From CAIZWU01 sp942492905 (GTDB lineage Bacteria > Verrucomicrobiota > Verrucomicrobiia > Verrucomicrobiales > V1-33), in NCBI GenBank assembly GCA_942492905.1, contig OW818657.1, forward strand, positions 4,526,001-4,590,000: 64,000 nt of DNA, written 5' to 3'. The notes under the pieces are model-generated. The model worked only from the letters and a program-made list of their open reading frames with translations. It ran no database searches and was not told the DNA's origin. Made by a program: the position numbers and the translations under genes. Of this stretch, positions 50,588-59,588 are shown in pieces. Positions within the stretch are counted from its first letter, which is position 1; the number at the start of each line of letters is the position of its first letter.

Positions 50588-50673
50588 TCACAACAGGAGG
50601 GGCGCGTCCCGGAGAAGCGGAGAGCTTTCCCAAGCGCCACCTCCTGGCCTTGCGCTGACGATCAAAAACCAGA

Positions 50674-50702
50674 ATGCCCAGCAGAACAATCCTGCCGGGC
50701 AT
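50674..50702 (-). terminator. Possible intrinsic terminator after the DUF3127 gene
   Basis: ATGCCCAGCAG and CTGCCGGGCAT form an 11-bp stem with one mismatch and a 7-base loop. On the minus strand a broken U-rich stretch (TTCTGGTTTTTG) follows. It lies about 75 bp past the DUF3127 stop. Nusb on the opposite strand has no U tract here. Confidence 0.4.
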
Positions 50703-50775
50703 CCAAAGCCAAGTGCTTTATTCTGCAAATAGAAGCAGTTATGCCCGTCGGCAGAAGAGCTGGATCTAACTTGGA

Positions 50776-51318
50776 CTAAAAGTCCACGTCATCATCCTCG
50801 TATTTTCCGCCCCGACGCCCGGCGCCACCGCCATCTTCAAAATCCCGTCCCCCGCCGCCTGCCGGTGGACGACCACCGCCACGCGGTCCATTGCGGTCCT
50901 TTTGATCAAAGCCACCACCACTGCGGCGATCGGGTGCGGCGCCGCCAGAAGGACGGCCAGCCCCACCACCATAGCCCCCGCGGTCCTGACGCGGCGGACC
51001 AGAGGATTCCCGGGGCCGCTCCATCGGGGCATCGCCCCCGCCATCGCTGCCGTCCGCCGGACCGATCCGCCAAGCGCTCAGACTGACGTAAAATTTGCCA
51101 TTGTTCTCATTGCCCCGGATCTCGAAACCGACCTTGACCCGCTGGCCGGGACGGAACCGGTCGAGCAGGGACACCTTGTCCTTCACGAACTCCATTTTGA
51201 TATCCTGAGGGTATTTGTCATCCCCGGAGGTGATGACGAACTCACGTTTGGTGAAGCCGCTGCCAAACGTCATGACGTCCATGATGACCTTGATGGTCCC
51301 TTCGATTTCGTATCCCAT
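50776..51318 (-). CDS. DUF3127 OB-fold-like protein with Gly/Arg-rich tail and SSB-like acidic tip
   Basis: A 180-residue protein. Residues 1-85 match DUF3127 (MGYEIEGTIKVIMDV, FTKREFVI, QDIKMEFVKDKVSLLD, GQRVKVGFEIRGNE, YVSLSAWRI), a small beta-barrel-like domain. A long Gly/Arg/Pro/Asp-rich disordered tail follows and ends in YEDDDVDF, similar to the acidic C-terminal tip of single-stranded DNA-binding proteins. The likely role is nucleic acid binding with partner recruitment through the tip; this is inference. ATG 51318 is the family start; upstream codons are low-complexity. Divergent from menF. Confidence 0.82.
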   Translation of the reverse strand: MGYEIEGTIKVIMDVMTFGSGFTKREFVITSGDDKYPQDIKMEFVKDKVSLLDRFRPGQRVKVGFEIRGNENNGKFYVSLSAWRIGPADGSDGGGDAPMERPRESSGPPRQDRGGYGGGAGRPSGGAAPDRRSGGGFDQKDRNGPRGGGRPPAGGGGRDFEDGGGAGRRGGKYEDDDVDF

Positions 51319-51494
51319 TGCGATTTTTTCCGGGGGAGGGTTAGCTTGCTCCCGCGGGCGCAAAAATTGCGCGTCCCGCGCCGGAAGGCAATCCTCTTCT
51401 TTGCCGCATTTGAATTTTTTTCCACCTCCGGTTCCAGCGGATTCCGCCTTGTTCCCTGCTCCCGGGGTGCCCATGGTTTCGTTGTTTCTCCACC

Positions 51495-52586
51495 ATGTCA
51501 GGCCTCCCGCCTTTTCCTCCCGGCCCTTCACCCATGCTGCTGCCTCCCCGTGAAGGCGAGGCCTGGGCCTGTCTGGATCTGCCGGGACACCCCGACCGGC
51601 GGGTCGAGGCCCGCGGCCCGTTCCAGTCCAGTGCCGCGCCTCCCCTCGATCAGGTGGCGTTTTATGTGAACGATTTTGCCCTCAGCCATGAATCCCCCTG
51701 GCAGATCCCGCATTTGTCCGCCGGGCCTCCGGAAGTTCCGCCGCCCCCTGAGCCTGACGTTTTTCCTGCAAAATGGGATTTGCCCGGCCACGCCGCGTTC
51801 CATGCGGTCTTCAGTGAGGCCATGCAGGCCATCCGCCAGCGGCAATTGCTGAAAGTCGTGCCGGTCAGCAACGCCACCGCCAAACTCACCAGGGACCCGG
51901 CACCCGCGCTGCACCGGCTGCTTCATCCCGCCCGCATCGCGGGAATGGGGCACGCCGCGGCATGGTGCCACGGCACCGGAGGCTTCGCCACCATCACTCC
52001 GGAAGTGCTTTTCGAATTGTCAGGCACCCGGCTCACCACCATGGCGCTTGCCGGCACCGTTGATGCCCAGCATGAAGCCGATCTGCGCCAGGGCCCCAAA
52101 CTCGCGCGCGAACATGAGATTGTGGTGGATGAACTGCACCGCCGCCTCGCCAATCTGGGACGCGTCAGCCTGACCGCACGGGAAATCGTGCCGCTGGGCA
52201 ACGTCCGGCATCTGCGCACCACCTTGACGGTCGACCTGCCCGAAGCGCCCCAGGGACAGGCGCTCAACGACCTCATCCATCTGCTGCATCCCACCCCGGC
52301 CTTGGGGATTTCCCCGCGAACCCCGGAGACACTGGCCCAGCTTAACAGCTATCGGGACCGCTGCGGGGTGCCGGCCGCCTTTGGCGCGCCCTTCGGCGTG
52401 GTCTGGCCGGGCGGGGCAGTCTTCCTCGTCGCCATCCGCGGGCTGTTTTGGCAGGACCTCACCCTGCATCTCCCGGCGGGCGGCGGCCTGGTGGCTGGCA
52501 GTGTTTTTGAAAACGAATGGGCGGAACTGGAACTCAAACGCAATTGGGTCCGGCATGCCTTCCACCTTGATGACCCACATGGCTGA
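51495..52586 (+). CDS. menF: Isochorismate synthase
   Basis: A 363-residue chorismate-binding enzyme, shorter than average at its N-terminus. Motifs in order: VVPVSNA, the TMALAGT segment, KLAREHEIVVDEL with Mg-binding and catalytic residues, HPTPALGISPR, and GGGLVAGSVFENEWAELELK. It converts chorismate to isochorismate. Placement directly ahead of menD (8-bp overlap) and menH assigns it to menaquinone rather than siderophore synthesis. An alternative start at 51534 would drop the Pro-rich first 13 residues. Confidence 0.9.
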   Translation: MSGLPPFPPGPSPMLLPPREGEAWACLDLPGHPDRRVEARGPFQSSAAPPLDQVAFYVNDFALSHESPWQIPHLSAGPPEVPPPPEPDVFPAKWDLPGHAAFHAVFSEAMQAIRQRQLLKVVPVSNATAKLTRDPAPALHRLLHPARIAGMGHAAAWCHGTGGFATITPEVLFELSGTRLTTMALAGTVDAQHEADLRQGPKLAREHEIVVDELHRRLANLGRVSLTAREIVPLGNVRHLRTTLTVDLPEAPQGQALNDLIHLLHPTPALGISPRTPETLAQLNSYRDRCGVPAAFGAPFGVVWPGGAVFLVAIRGLFWQDLTLHLPAGGGLVAGSVFENEWAELELKRNWVRHAFHLDDPHG

Positions 52587-54198
52587 GCCGCCGGACCCTT
52601 CCCTGACGCCGGAGGCCGCCCAGCCCGCCCTGGCGCTGCAATCCCTGCTGGATGCGACCGGGGTCAGGGAGTTTGTGATTTGCGCCGGCGCCCGCAACAG
52701 CGCCCTGCTGGTGATGCTGGCCGCCGTGCCCGGCCTTCGGCTCTGGCATCATTTCGAGGAACGCAGTGCTGCTTTTTTCGCCCTCGGCCGCATCCTCGAC
52801 CACGAGCGCCCGGTCGCCGTGGTCACCACCTCCGGCACTGCCGTGGCCGAGTTGCTGCCGGCCATCATCGAAGCCCACTATCAAGGCCTGCCCCTCATCG
52901 CCCTCACCGCCGACCGCCCGGCCCACTACCGCGGCACCGGCGCGCCCCAGGCGATTGAGCAGGCCGGGATCTTCGGCTGTTATCCCAAACTGGCTTTGGA
53001 TGTCACCGGATTGGAAAACGCCGCAGCGGAATTGGCAAAGCTGGAGTCCTGGGATATCCTCGGCCCGCTGCATCTGAACCTTTGTCTCGAGGAACCTACT
53101 GCCGCTTCCCTGCCCTTCCTGCGTGAGGCCGGCGCGGCGCTGCGGTGCGCCGCCACCATGGAAGATGATCCGCATCATCAGCATGAGTTCATCCTGACTG
53201 ATCCCGGGGCTTTCCCCGATCCCCTCGTTTTGATCGGTGACCTTCTGCCGGGTGAAACCGCTGCCGTTGAAAGATTTGTGGTCGATCTTCAAGCCCCGGT
53301 TTACGCCGAAGCCGCCTCCGGTCTACGTGAGGGAGCTTTACTGCATAACTTGCTCCTCAGTGGCGGGGACCAAATGTTGAAAAACCAGCCGCACCGGTCA
53401 GTAATCCGGCTCGGCGGCGTGCCCTCCTGCCGGTTTTGGCGGGATTTGGAAAACCGGCCGGAGATTCCGGTTTGCAGCTACACCCGCAGCGGCCACTCCG
53501 GCTTGGCCCGCCCCAGTCTGGTGAGGCCGTTGGATTGTCTGGAAAATGAAACAGCACCCATCGGCAATTGCGCTTCCGGCCAATTCGGAACCCCCTTCGA
53601 TGAAAGGCTCGCCGGATGGCTCGAAGCATATCCGGCGTCAGAACCCGCTCTGGTGCACCGCCTTTCCCAAGTAATCCCAGAGGAATCCGTCGTCTTTACC
53701 GGGAACAGTCTGGCCATCCGCCAATGGAATCTCTGCGCCCAGCCAAAAACCGGCTTCCATGCCCGCGCCCTGCGCGGAGCCAATGGCATCGACGGCAATC
53801 TCTCCGCCTTTCTCGGCCTCGCCGCCGATGCGGAGGAAGCCTGGTGCCTGGTGGGCGACCTCACCGCCCTTTATGATCTCGCCGCCCCGTGGATGCTGGC
53901 CCAACTCAAAACCCCGCGCCTGCGCATCGTCGTCATGCAAAATGGAGGCGGCAAAATCTTCTCTCAACTGCCCGCCCTCCAAGACCTGACCGATTTTGAG
54001 CGGCAGCTCATGGAGAATCCACACTCCATTTCTCTGGCCGGTTGGGCGCAACAGTGGGGTTTGGCCCACCTGAGCGCCTCCCACCGCCTTCCGGACCTCG
54101 CCGGACTTCCTGACCGCGCCGTCATCGAACTTTTTCCGGATTCCGCAGCCACCGAAGCCTTCTGGCAGGCCTGGGCTGCCCACTATCATAAATCGTAA
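52579..54198 (+). CDS. menD: 2-succinyl-5-enolpyruvyl-6-hydroxy-3-cyclohexene-1-carboxylate synthase
   Basis: A 539-residue thiamine diphosphate enzyme. The N-terminal domain has FVICAGARNSALLV and the catalytic Glu region LWHHFEERSAAFFALG. TSGTAVAELLPAIIEAHY and the RGANGIDGNLSAFLG segment are MenD signatures. The C-terminal domain binds ThDP and Mg. It joins 2-oxoglutarate to isochorismate. The start at 52579 lies inside the end of menF (8-bp overlap); 52570 is a possible alternative. menH follows after 14 bp. Confidence 0.93.
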   Translation: MAEPPDPSLTPEAAQPALALQSLLDATGVREFVICAGARNSALLVMLAAVPGLRLWHHFEERSAAFFALGRILDHERPVAVVTTSGTAVAELLPAIIEAHYQGLPLIALTADRPAHYRGTGAPQAIEQAGIFGCYPKLALDVTGLENAAAELAKLESWDILGPLHLNLCLEEPTAASLPFLREAGAALRCAATMEDDPHHQHEFILTDPGAFPDPLVLIGDLLPGETAAVERFVVDLQAPVYAEAASGLREGALLHNLLLSGGDQMLKNQPHRSVIRLGGVPSCRFWRDLENRPEIPVCSYTRSGHSGLARPSLVRPLDCLENETAPIGNCASGQFGTPFDERLAGWLEAYPASEPALVHRLSQVIPEESVVFTGNSLAIRQWNLCAQPKTGFHARALRGANGIDGNLSAFLGLAADAEEAWCLVGDLTALYDLAAPWMLAQLKTPRLRIVVMQNGGGKIFSQLPALQDLTDFERQLMENPHSISLAGWAQQWGLAHLSASHRLPDLAGLPDRAVIELFPDSAATEAFWQAWAAHYHKS

Positions 54199-54212
54199 AT
54201 CACCAATCATAA

Positions 54213-54920
54213 ATGATTCACGCGCTCCACGGCAACTTCGGCCTGCCCTCCGACTGGGACGCCGCCCTGCCACCCGGAGTGCCCGCCCGGGCGTGGCACC
54301 TTTGGGAAATCCGCCGCCACCATCCGGAAGCCCGCACCCTCACCGGTTTCGCCACCTGGTTCAATCACCAGGTCGCGGCCCTGCCTGACAAAGGCCCCCG
54401 CATTCTCGCCGGTTACTCCCTGGGTGGCCGCCTCGCCCTCCATGTCCTGCTGGACCGGCCGGCACTCTGGCACCGCGCGCTCCTCCTCTCCACCCATTCC
54501 GGCCTGACCAATGAAGATGAACGCACCGCCCGCCTCGCCCACGATGTCCGGTGGCACGACCGTTGCCTCAAAGCCCCTTGGGAAAGCGTCCTGCAAGGTT
54601 GGAATACTCAGGCCGTCCTGGCCGGTTCCAGCCCAGTCCATGCGGCCGGGATCACCGAGCCTTGGAGAAACGAAATCGCCGATGCCTTCGAGGGATGGTC
54701 GCTGGGACATCAGGAAATCGGCCTGGGCCGCCTGGAACAGCTCCGGGTTCCAGGAGTGTGGATGACTGGCGGGGACGATCCTAAGTTCTCTGCCCTCGCC
54801 CGTTCGGCCATGGAAATCCTACCCTCATTTCATTTCCAGACCATTCCTCAAGCGGGACACCGGCTGCTTTCGGAAACTCCCCATGCCATCCGGTCCTGCC
54901 TGCAGGAACTGGCAGGATGA
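54213..54920 (+). CDS. menH: Alpha/beta hydrolase, probable SHCHC synthase
   Basis: A 235-residue alpha/beta hydrolase. LHGNFGLPSDW gives the oxyanion-hole region, GYSLGGR the nucleophile Ser, a TGGDDPKF loop the Asp, and AGHRLL the His. The LLSTHSGLTNEDER segment resembles the MenH STHPGL region. Given its position right after menD, it most likely releases pyruvate from SEPHCHC to form SHCHC. MenH-type enzymes are sometimes other esterases, so context carries part of the assignment. menC, menE and menA are not in the window. Confidence 0.82.
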   Translation: MIHALHGNFGLPSDWDAALPPGVPARAWHLWEIRRHHPEARTLTGFATWFNHQVAALPDKGPRILAGYSLGGRLALHVLLDRPALWHRALLLSTHSGLTNEDERTARLAHDVRWHDRCLKAPWESVLQGWNTQAVLAGSSPVHAAGITEPWRNEIADAFEGWSLGHQEIGLGRLEQLRVPGVWMTGGDDPKFSALARSAMEILPSFHFQTIPQAGHRLLSETPHAIRSCLQELAG

Positions 54921-54977
54921 ATCGAGGGGCCCGCCCGGCACCCTGCCATCAGACGGGCAAAATCCTGAGCAGCCCGA

Positions 54978-56063
54978 TCAGCAGCGGCGGCGCAGCATCA
55001 GGCCGGCCCCGGCCAACATCAGCAGCAGGGAGGAAGGCTCCGGAATAGTCACCACAAATGCCTGAATCCCGTTATTGGAATTCATGGCGTAAAGATTGAC
55101 GGTATTTCCGGTGACGGCCCCAAAAGCCACCGAACCTGTGCCATTGCCATTGGCGGTGAATGCCGTGGTGAGATTGGCTGATTCATAGAAGGAAGGGGTT
55201 CCGGTGGAGAGATCATAGACCCTGACCAGACTACTGTTGGTCTGGATCGTCGCGAGGAGCGGAACTCCAGCCACCACCGCATAGTCCATGGGGCGCTCAT
55301 TGATATCCTGCAGCACCAAGGTGCCATTCAGGCTGCTGCTGGAATAATTGATGCTCTTGGGCCCCGAACCCTGGCTGCCATAGAGATCCGTCCCCCCCGC
55401 AAACGTGATGCCCAGCCGGAAATCCCCCACCGCAGTTCCCGCCACTGTGATATCGGCGCCGGTGAACGTGGTCCCATTGGCCGTGGACAACAGCAGGGCG
55501 GCAGGCGATCCGGCGTTGTTGTAACCGGCGGCAAGCAAGGTCCCGGTTCCGCCCCCTGTCACATCAAGATCGTCTCCGAGGCGATAGGTCGCGGCGGAGG
55601 GAGTGAATGAACTGGCCAACGAGGGCGTGGCGGCCTCATTCCCCCACAGATAGACCTTGAATGGGTTGGCCGAAGTCGCGGGAGAAACCAAATTTGCCAC
55701 GAATATCGAACCTGAAGCAGACACGCCCACCGTATTGACCGCAAAAGTCCCCCCGGCGACCACCCCAGTGCCTTTGTCCAAAGCCCCGGTATCGGCCCCG
55801 CTCAATCCATTGAGGATGCGGATATTGTTGCCATCAGTTCCGGTCGGGTTGGCCCGGCTCACCAGCAGCAGATTGCCGGTGACCGGATTATACGCCAAGC
55901 TGCGTTCCAAGCTGCCTGTCCCCAGATAGGCATACCCGCCCTCGCCAGGGGCCAGCCATCCGTCGCCTCCCCCGAAACTGGTCAATGCGGTGATATTGGC
56001 GGCGGATACCGGTCCGGCGAAGACCGCCGAGGAGACCAGCACAGCAAAGGGCAGCATTTTCAT
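54978..56063 (-). CDS. PEP-CTERM sorting-domain protein
   Basis: A 361-residue secreted protein. It has a signal peptide (LVSSAVFAGPVSAA), a Gly/Ser/Thr-rich beta body (repeated short strands, probably a propeller or solenoid: RSLAYNPVTGNLLLVSRANP, GSIFVANLVSP) and the classical C-terminal tripartite sorting signal: PEPSS, hydrophobic helix and RRR. Such proteins are exported and processed by exosortase, often linked to exopolysaccharide. No exosortase gene lies in the window. The protein is convergent with menH. Confidence 0.88.
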   Translation of the reverse strand: MKMLPFAVLVSSAVFAGPVSAANITALTSFGGGDGWLAPGEGGYAYLGTGSLERSLAYNPVTGNLLLVSRANPTGTDGNNIRILNGLSGADTGALDKGTGVVAGGTFAVNTVGVSASGSIFVANLVSPATSANPFKVYLWGNEAATPSLASSFTPSAATYRLGDDLDVTGGGTGTLLAAGYNNAGSPAALLLSTANGTTFTGADITVAGTAVGDFRLGITFAGGTDLYGSQGSGPKSINYSSSSLNGTLVLQDINERPMDYAVVAGVPLLATIQTNSSLVRVYDLSTGTPSFYESANLTTAFTANGNGTGSVAFGAVTGNTVNLYAMNSNNGIQAFVVTIPEPSSLLLMLAGAGLMLRRRC

Positions 56064-56257
56064 GACAATGGGTCTACGGTTACAGGGAAAAGGCGGAGTG
56101 CCCGCTTTTCACAAAATAATGCATGGAAAGAGGAGCAGGTTTTTCGCCGACCCGCTCCCTCATTTCCGATTCATTCCAATCTTATTCCGCCAATACGGGG
56201 GCTGTCCGGCAATCCGGGAAGGGCCGGACTTTGAATTTCTCATGATCCAACGGCACG

Positions 56258-56290
56258 AAAAACCCGGGCGCCGTTTCCGGCGACCGGGTT
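56258..56290 (-). terminator. Intrinsic terminator after the HU gene
   Basis: AACCCGGGCGCCG and CGGCGACCGGGTT pair over 13 positions with one mismatch and a 4-base loop (56261-56290). On the minus strand a UUUUU tract follows. It lies about 55 bp after the HU stop. Confidence 0.8.
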
Positions 56291-56344
56291 CGTCAGGAAA
56301 ATAAAATAAGAGAGCTGCCTGGCAACCCTCCATTTTTCCTGGAA

Positions 56345-56623
56345 TCAGAGGCTCTTCTTCAGCACGGAGGAAGGAGTGAAGCGGACGCTCTTGGATGCTT
56401 TGATGGTCATCGCCGCGCCGGTCTTGGGGTTGCGGCCTTTACGGGCTTTGCGGGCAGAAACCTTGAATGTGCCGAATCCGATCAATTGCACGCCGGCTTT
56501 GTCCTTTTTCACGCCTTTGGCGATGACGTCGAGAACCGTGGCGAGGGCGTCGGCGGCGACTTTTTTGGTGGTCTCAGGACCGTAGGCTTTCTGGATGGCT
56601 TCGATGACTTGGGCTTTGTTCAT
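56345..56623 (-). CDS. HU-family DNA-binding protein
   Basis: A 92-residue HU/IHF protein. MNKAQVIEAIQKAYG opens the helical dimerisation part, and the beta-arm segment has GFGTFKVSARKARKGRNPKTG with the intercalating Pro conserved in HU. It bends and compacts DNA in the nucleoid. The gene stands alone, with an intrinsic terminator downstream. Its A+T-rich leader contains a TTGCCC at 56668-56673 (minus strand) that could be part of a promoter. Confidence 0.94.
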   Translation of the reverse strand: MNKAQVIEAIQKAYGPETTKKVAADALATVLDVIAKGVKKDKAGVQLIGFGTFKVSARKARKGRNPKTGAAMTIKASKSVRFTPSSVLKKSL

Positions 56624-56767
56624 GATGATTGGAATAATTGTTATTGATTGAGCGCTTCCCCGGCCGGGGGCAAGCCGGGGCTATACAGACTTTTAGGAAC
56701 TCCCTAATTCCAAGTCAAATGATATGCGCGCAAAATGTTATAAAAAATTCCGGCGGAACCGGCCGGA

Positions 56768-57325
56768 ATGTGCAAATTTTCTTCCATGACCCCTCCCCCT
56801 GAATTCCTCCTCCGCCATCCCTCGGTCGCCGCGACCGCCTTTATCGCCCCCAATGCAACCCTGCTGGGCGATGTCACGGTCGGGGACCAGGCCAGTGTCT
56901 GGTATGGGGCAGTGCTCCGGGGTGACATCAACCGGATCGCCGTCGGAAACCGGTCCAACATCCAGGATGGCAGCGTGTTACACCTTTCAGCGGAACATGG
57001 CTGCCTGATCGGGGAGGACGTCACGGTGGGCCATATGGCCATGCTGCATGCCTGTACGATTGGGAACGAAGTCCTGATCGGGATGGGGGCGATTATTCTT
57101 GATGGAGTGGAGATTGGGGACCGTTGCATCATCGGAGCAGGCTCATTGGTCACGCAAAATAAAAAAATCCCGCCTGGTTCCATGGTCATGGGATCTCCCG
57201 CGAAAGTGGTGCGGGCGTTGACGGAAGAGGAACAGGAGAGCATTGCAGGATGGGCCGCCCGTTATGTGGCCTTGATCCCTCATTACCGAGCGGCCGGTTT
57301 TTCCCGTCCAGCCAACCCGGAGTGA
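56768..57325 (+). CDS. Gamma-class carbonic anhydrase family protein
   Basis: A 185-residue left-handed beta-helix protein. Hexapeptide repeats run through TAFIAPNATLLGDVTVGDQASVWYGAVLRGD. The three zinc-ligand positions are His in SVLHL, VGHMAML and MLHAC. This matches YrdA/CaiE-like gamma-carbonic anhydrase homologues, which bind metal but often lack proven activity. A start at 56786 is equally possible. A bidirectional terminator lies between this gene and the convergent MFS gene. Confidence 0.88.
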   Translation: MCKFSSMTPPPEFLLRHPSVAATAFIAPNATLLGDVTVGDQASVWYGAVLRGDINRIAVGNRSNIQDGSVLHLSAEHGCLIGEDVTVGHMAMLHACTIGNEVLIGMGAIILDGVEIGDRCIIGAGSLVTQNKKIPPGSMVMGSPAKVVRALTEEEQESIAGWAARYVALIPHYRAAGFSRPANPE

Positions 57326-57372
57326 AACCCTGACCGGACGGGCCCGGCAGGAAAATAGTGCCCTTCCACGAA

Positions 57373-57402
57373 AAAGCCTGCCGGCATGGACCGGCAGGCT
57401 TT
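57373..57402. terminator. Bidirectional intrinsic terminator
   Basis: AAAGCCTGCCGG-CATGGA-CCGGCAGGCTTT is a perfect 12-bp stem with a 6-base loop. A and T runs flank it so it can end transcripts from the carbonic anhydrase gene (plus) and the MFS gene (minus). Confidence 0.88.
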
Positions 57403-57430
57403 CAGGATAGGCAGAAACCGGCCCCGGAAG

Positions 57431-58807
57431 TCAATCCTCGGGCATCGCACGGCCCTTGGTTTCCGGGAGGAAATAGAGCGCCACCAGGCCCAGCAGGAAG
57501 ATGACGCTCATGTAGGAGCAGGCGTTTCGGAAGGCTTCCAGCTTGGCTTCCGGGGTGGTGGCGCCGGCTTTGAGGGCGGCCTGCAGACTGCCTAGCGTGA
57601 AGGGGCCGCTCGCGGCCACGAAACGGCCGACGTTGTAGCAAAAACTGGTGCCGGTGCTGCGGAGACTGGTGGGAAACAACTCCGGCAGGTAAATGGCAAA
57701 CCCGGCAAAAAGGGCGAGCTGACAGCCTCCCATGATGGCACTCATCCAGATATCCCCGCGGCCATTGAACAGCTGGAAATAACCGACCGTGGCCACCAGA
57801 GCAGCCACGTAGGCGATGGCGAATGATTTCTTGCGGCCATGGGATTGGGCAAATTTTGTGAAAAGCAGCATTCCGATGAAGGCACCGATGTTCTGAACGA
57901 TCATGTTGACGCCGATCCAGTAGGTCTTTTCTCCGGCGATTTTGTCCGCAGGCACTCCTTCGGCCATCAGGGAGCGCTGCATGACGTCCCCCACCAGTTC
58001 AGGGCTGAAGAAGCCGATGCCCCACAAGCCAATCACCCCCGCCACGCACAGCACCATGCCGAGCAGGGCATTTTTGCGCCAACGGACATCCCCCAGCAGC
58101 GAGGTATAGGAACCAAACTTCACGCCGGCGGCCTTGCCGGCAGCGCGCGCCTTGACCCATTTTTCAGGTTCCTTGAGGCGCATCTGGATGAAGACACAGA
58201 GGAAGGCGGGCAGTGCGCCGACGAGGAACATGTATTTCCACGCTGTCCCCGGCTCGATGGCCTTGGTGGCCTCGAGTTTTCCAATATACATACTGATGAG
58301 TCCAGCGGTGACGTTGCCTACCGCGGACAGTGCCTGCAGAGTGCCCAGCGCTCCGGCACGGGATCGGTCCGGCAGGGTGTCGGCCACCAGCGCGACCGCG
58401 AGGCCGAACACACCACCCACCCCAAGTCCGGTGAGGAACCGGAACAAAGCAAAGTCCACCCAGCCTTTGGAGAAGGCGGAGAGTCCGGTGCAGACGGAGT
58501 AAATGAGGACCGTCACAGTCAACGTTTTTGCGCGGCCAACCCGGTCCCCCAAAGAGCCAAAGATCAGCCCCCCGGTCGCCCAGCCAGCGACGAAGATGGA
58601 CGTGGCATATCCGCCATATTTGATCGGATCCATGTCGGGAGGCAGCAGGGCCTTCATCGCGGAATTCCGGGCGAGGAGGAAAAGCTGCTGGTCCAGACAG
58701 TCGAACATCCACGCCAGGGAGGCGACCAGGAAGACAAACCAGTGATAGGGTGTCAAATCCTTCCACCATGGGAGGGTGGCGTTGGAGGCATCGGTTGGTT
58801 TGGACAT
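57431..58807 (-). CDS. Major facilitator superfamily transporter
   Basis: A 458-residue MFS protein with twelve TM helices. Motif A is GSLGDRVGRAKTL between helices 2 and 3, and the RFLTGLGVGGVFGLAVALVADTLPDRSRAGALG stretch resembles aromatic-acid or sugar-acid H+ symporters (AAHS/SHS-like). The second half carries FTKFAQSHGRKKSFAIAY and ELFPTSLRSTGTSFCYNVGR. Substrate unknown. The ATG at 58807 is selected by the family start; codons upstream extend to 58870 but are not conserved. Confidence 0.86.
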   Translation of the reverse strand: MSKPTDASNATLPWWKDLTPYHWFVFLVASLAWMFDCLDQQLFLLARNSAMKALLPPDMDPIKYGGYATSIFVAGWATGGLIFGSLGDRVGRAKTLTVTVLIYSVCTGLSAFSKGWVDFALFRFLTGLGVGGVFGLAVALVADTLPDRSRAGALGTLQALSAVGNVTAGLISMYIGKLEATKAIEPGTAWKYMFLVGALPAFLCVFIQMRLKEPEKWVKARAAGKAAGVKFGSYTSLLGDVRWRKNALLGMVLCVAGVIGLWGIGFFSPELVGDVMQRSLMAEGVPADKIAGEKTYWIGVNMIVQNIGAFIGMLLFTKFAQSHGRKKSFAIAYVAALVATVGYFQLFNGRGDIWMSAIMGGCQLALFAGFAIYLPELFPTSLRSTGTSFCYNVGRFVAASGPFTLGSLQAALKAGATTPEAKLEAFRNACSYMSVIFLLGLVALYFLPETKGRAMPED

Positions 58808-58925
58808 ATGAAAAGATTTAGGAGGAGCCGGCGGCTTGAAGACGGCGCATTCCAGCGCATCTGCCGCCATTTGGCCAGGGGTTTTTCCATTGCATCCGCA
58901 TCGGCGGGCCCTTTGCTCTGGAATC

Positions 58926-59588
58926 GTGTCTGCTGCCGTCCCGTTCCTCCCTGCGCCCGCCCTCCAGTGGCTGGGCCGCGTGGACTATGCCCGGGGCCTC
59001 GCCTTGCAGGAGGAGATCGTGGCCCGTCATCTGGCAGGTGAGGCGGCGGATACCCTGCTGCTGCTGGAGCACGATCCGGTTTTTACGATTGGCCGCAACC
59101 CGGACCGCTCCAGCCTGGGCGATCCCGCCGCCTTGCCGGCCCCGCTGGTGGAAATCGGACGCGGCGGCAAGGCGACGTGGCACGGCCCCGGCCAATTGGT
59201 GGGCTACCCTATTTTGAATCTGGCCCGGTATGGTCAGGATCTGCACCATTATCTCCGGGCCCTGGAGGACGGCATCATGGCCGGCTGCCACTCCCTCGGA
59301 GTCCCCGCAGAGCGCAGCCCGGGACAGACGGGCGTGTGGGCCACTGCCGGACGGAAGCTCGCCAGCATCGGGGTGGGTGCGCGGCGTTGGATTTCCATGC
59401 ATGGCTTTGCTTTGAATGTCAGTGGCGGACTGGGCGGGTTCGATGCCATCACCCCCTGCGGCATCGATGGCGTGGTGATGACTTCGCTGGAACGCGAAGG
59501 AGCCCCCACTTTGACAGTGGAAGCGGCCGCCAGCCATTTTGCCCCCTATCTTTTGCAATCCCTCGCCGCCCTGCGCCACCATGTCTGA
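58926..59588 (+). CDS. lipB: Octanoyl-[acyl-carrier-protein]:protein N-octanoyltransferase
   Basis: A 220-residue LipB. It contains GRGGKATWHGPGQLVGYPIL, the substrate Lys in AGRKLASIGVG, WISMHGFALNV and the catalytic Cys in ITPCGIDGV. It moves octanoate from acyl carrier protein to lipoate-dependent enzymes. GTG at 58926 is the best-placed start; the alternative TTG at 58836 would add 30 residues outside the fold. Its end overlaps polX by 8 bp. lipA is not present in the window. Confidence 0.9.
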   Translation: MSAAVPFLPAPALQWLGRVDYARGLALQEEIVARHLAGEAADTLLLLEHDPVFTIGRNPDRSSLGDPAALPAPLVEIGRGGKATWHGPGQLVGYPILNLARYGQDLHHYLRALEDGIMAGCHSLGVPAERSPGQTGVWATAGRKLASIGVGARRWISMHGFALNVSGGLGGFDAITPCGIDGVVMTSLEREGAPTLTVEAAASHFAPYLLQSLAALRHHV

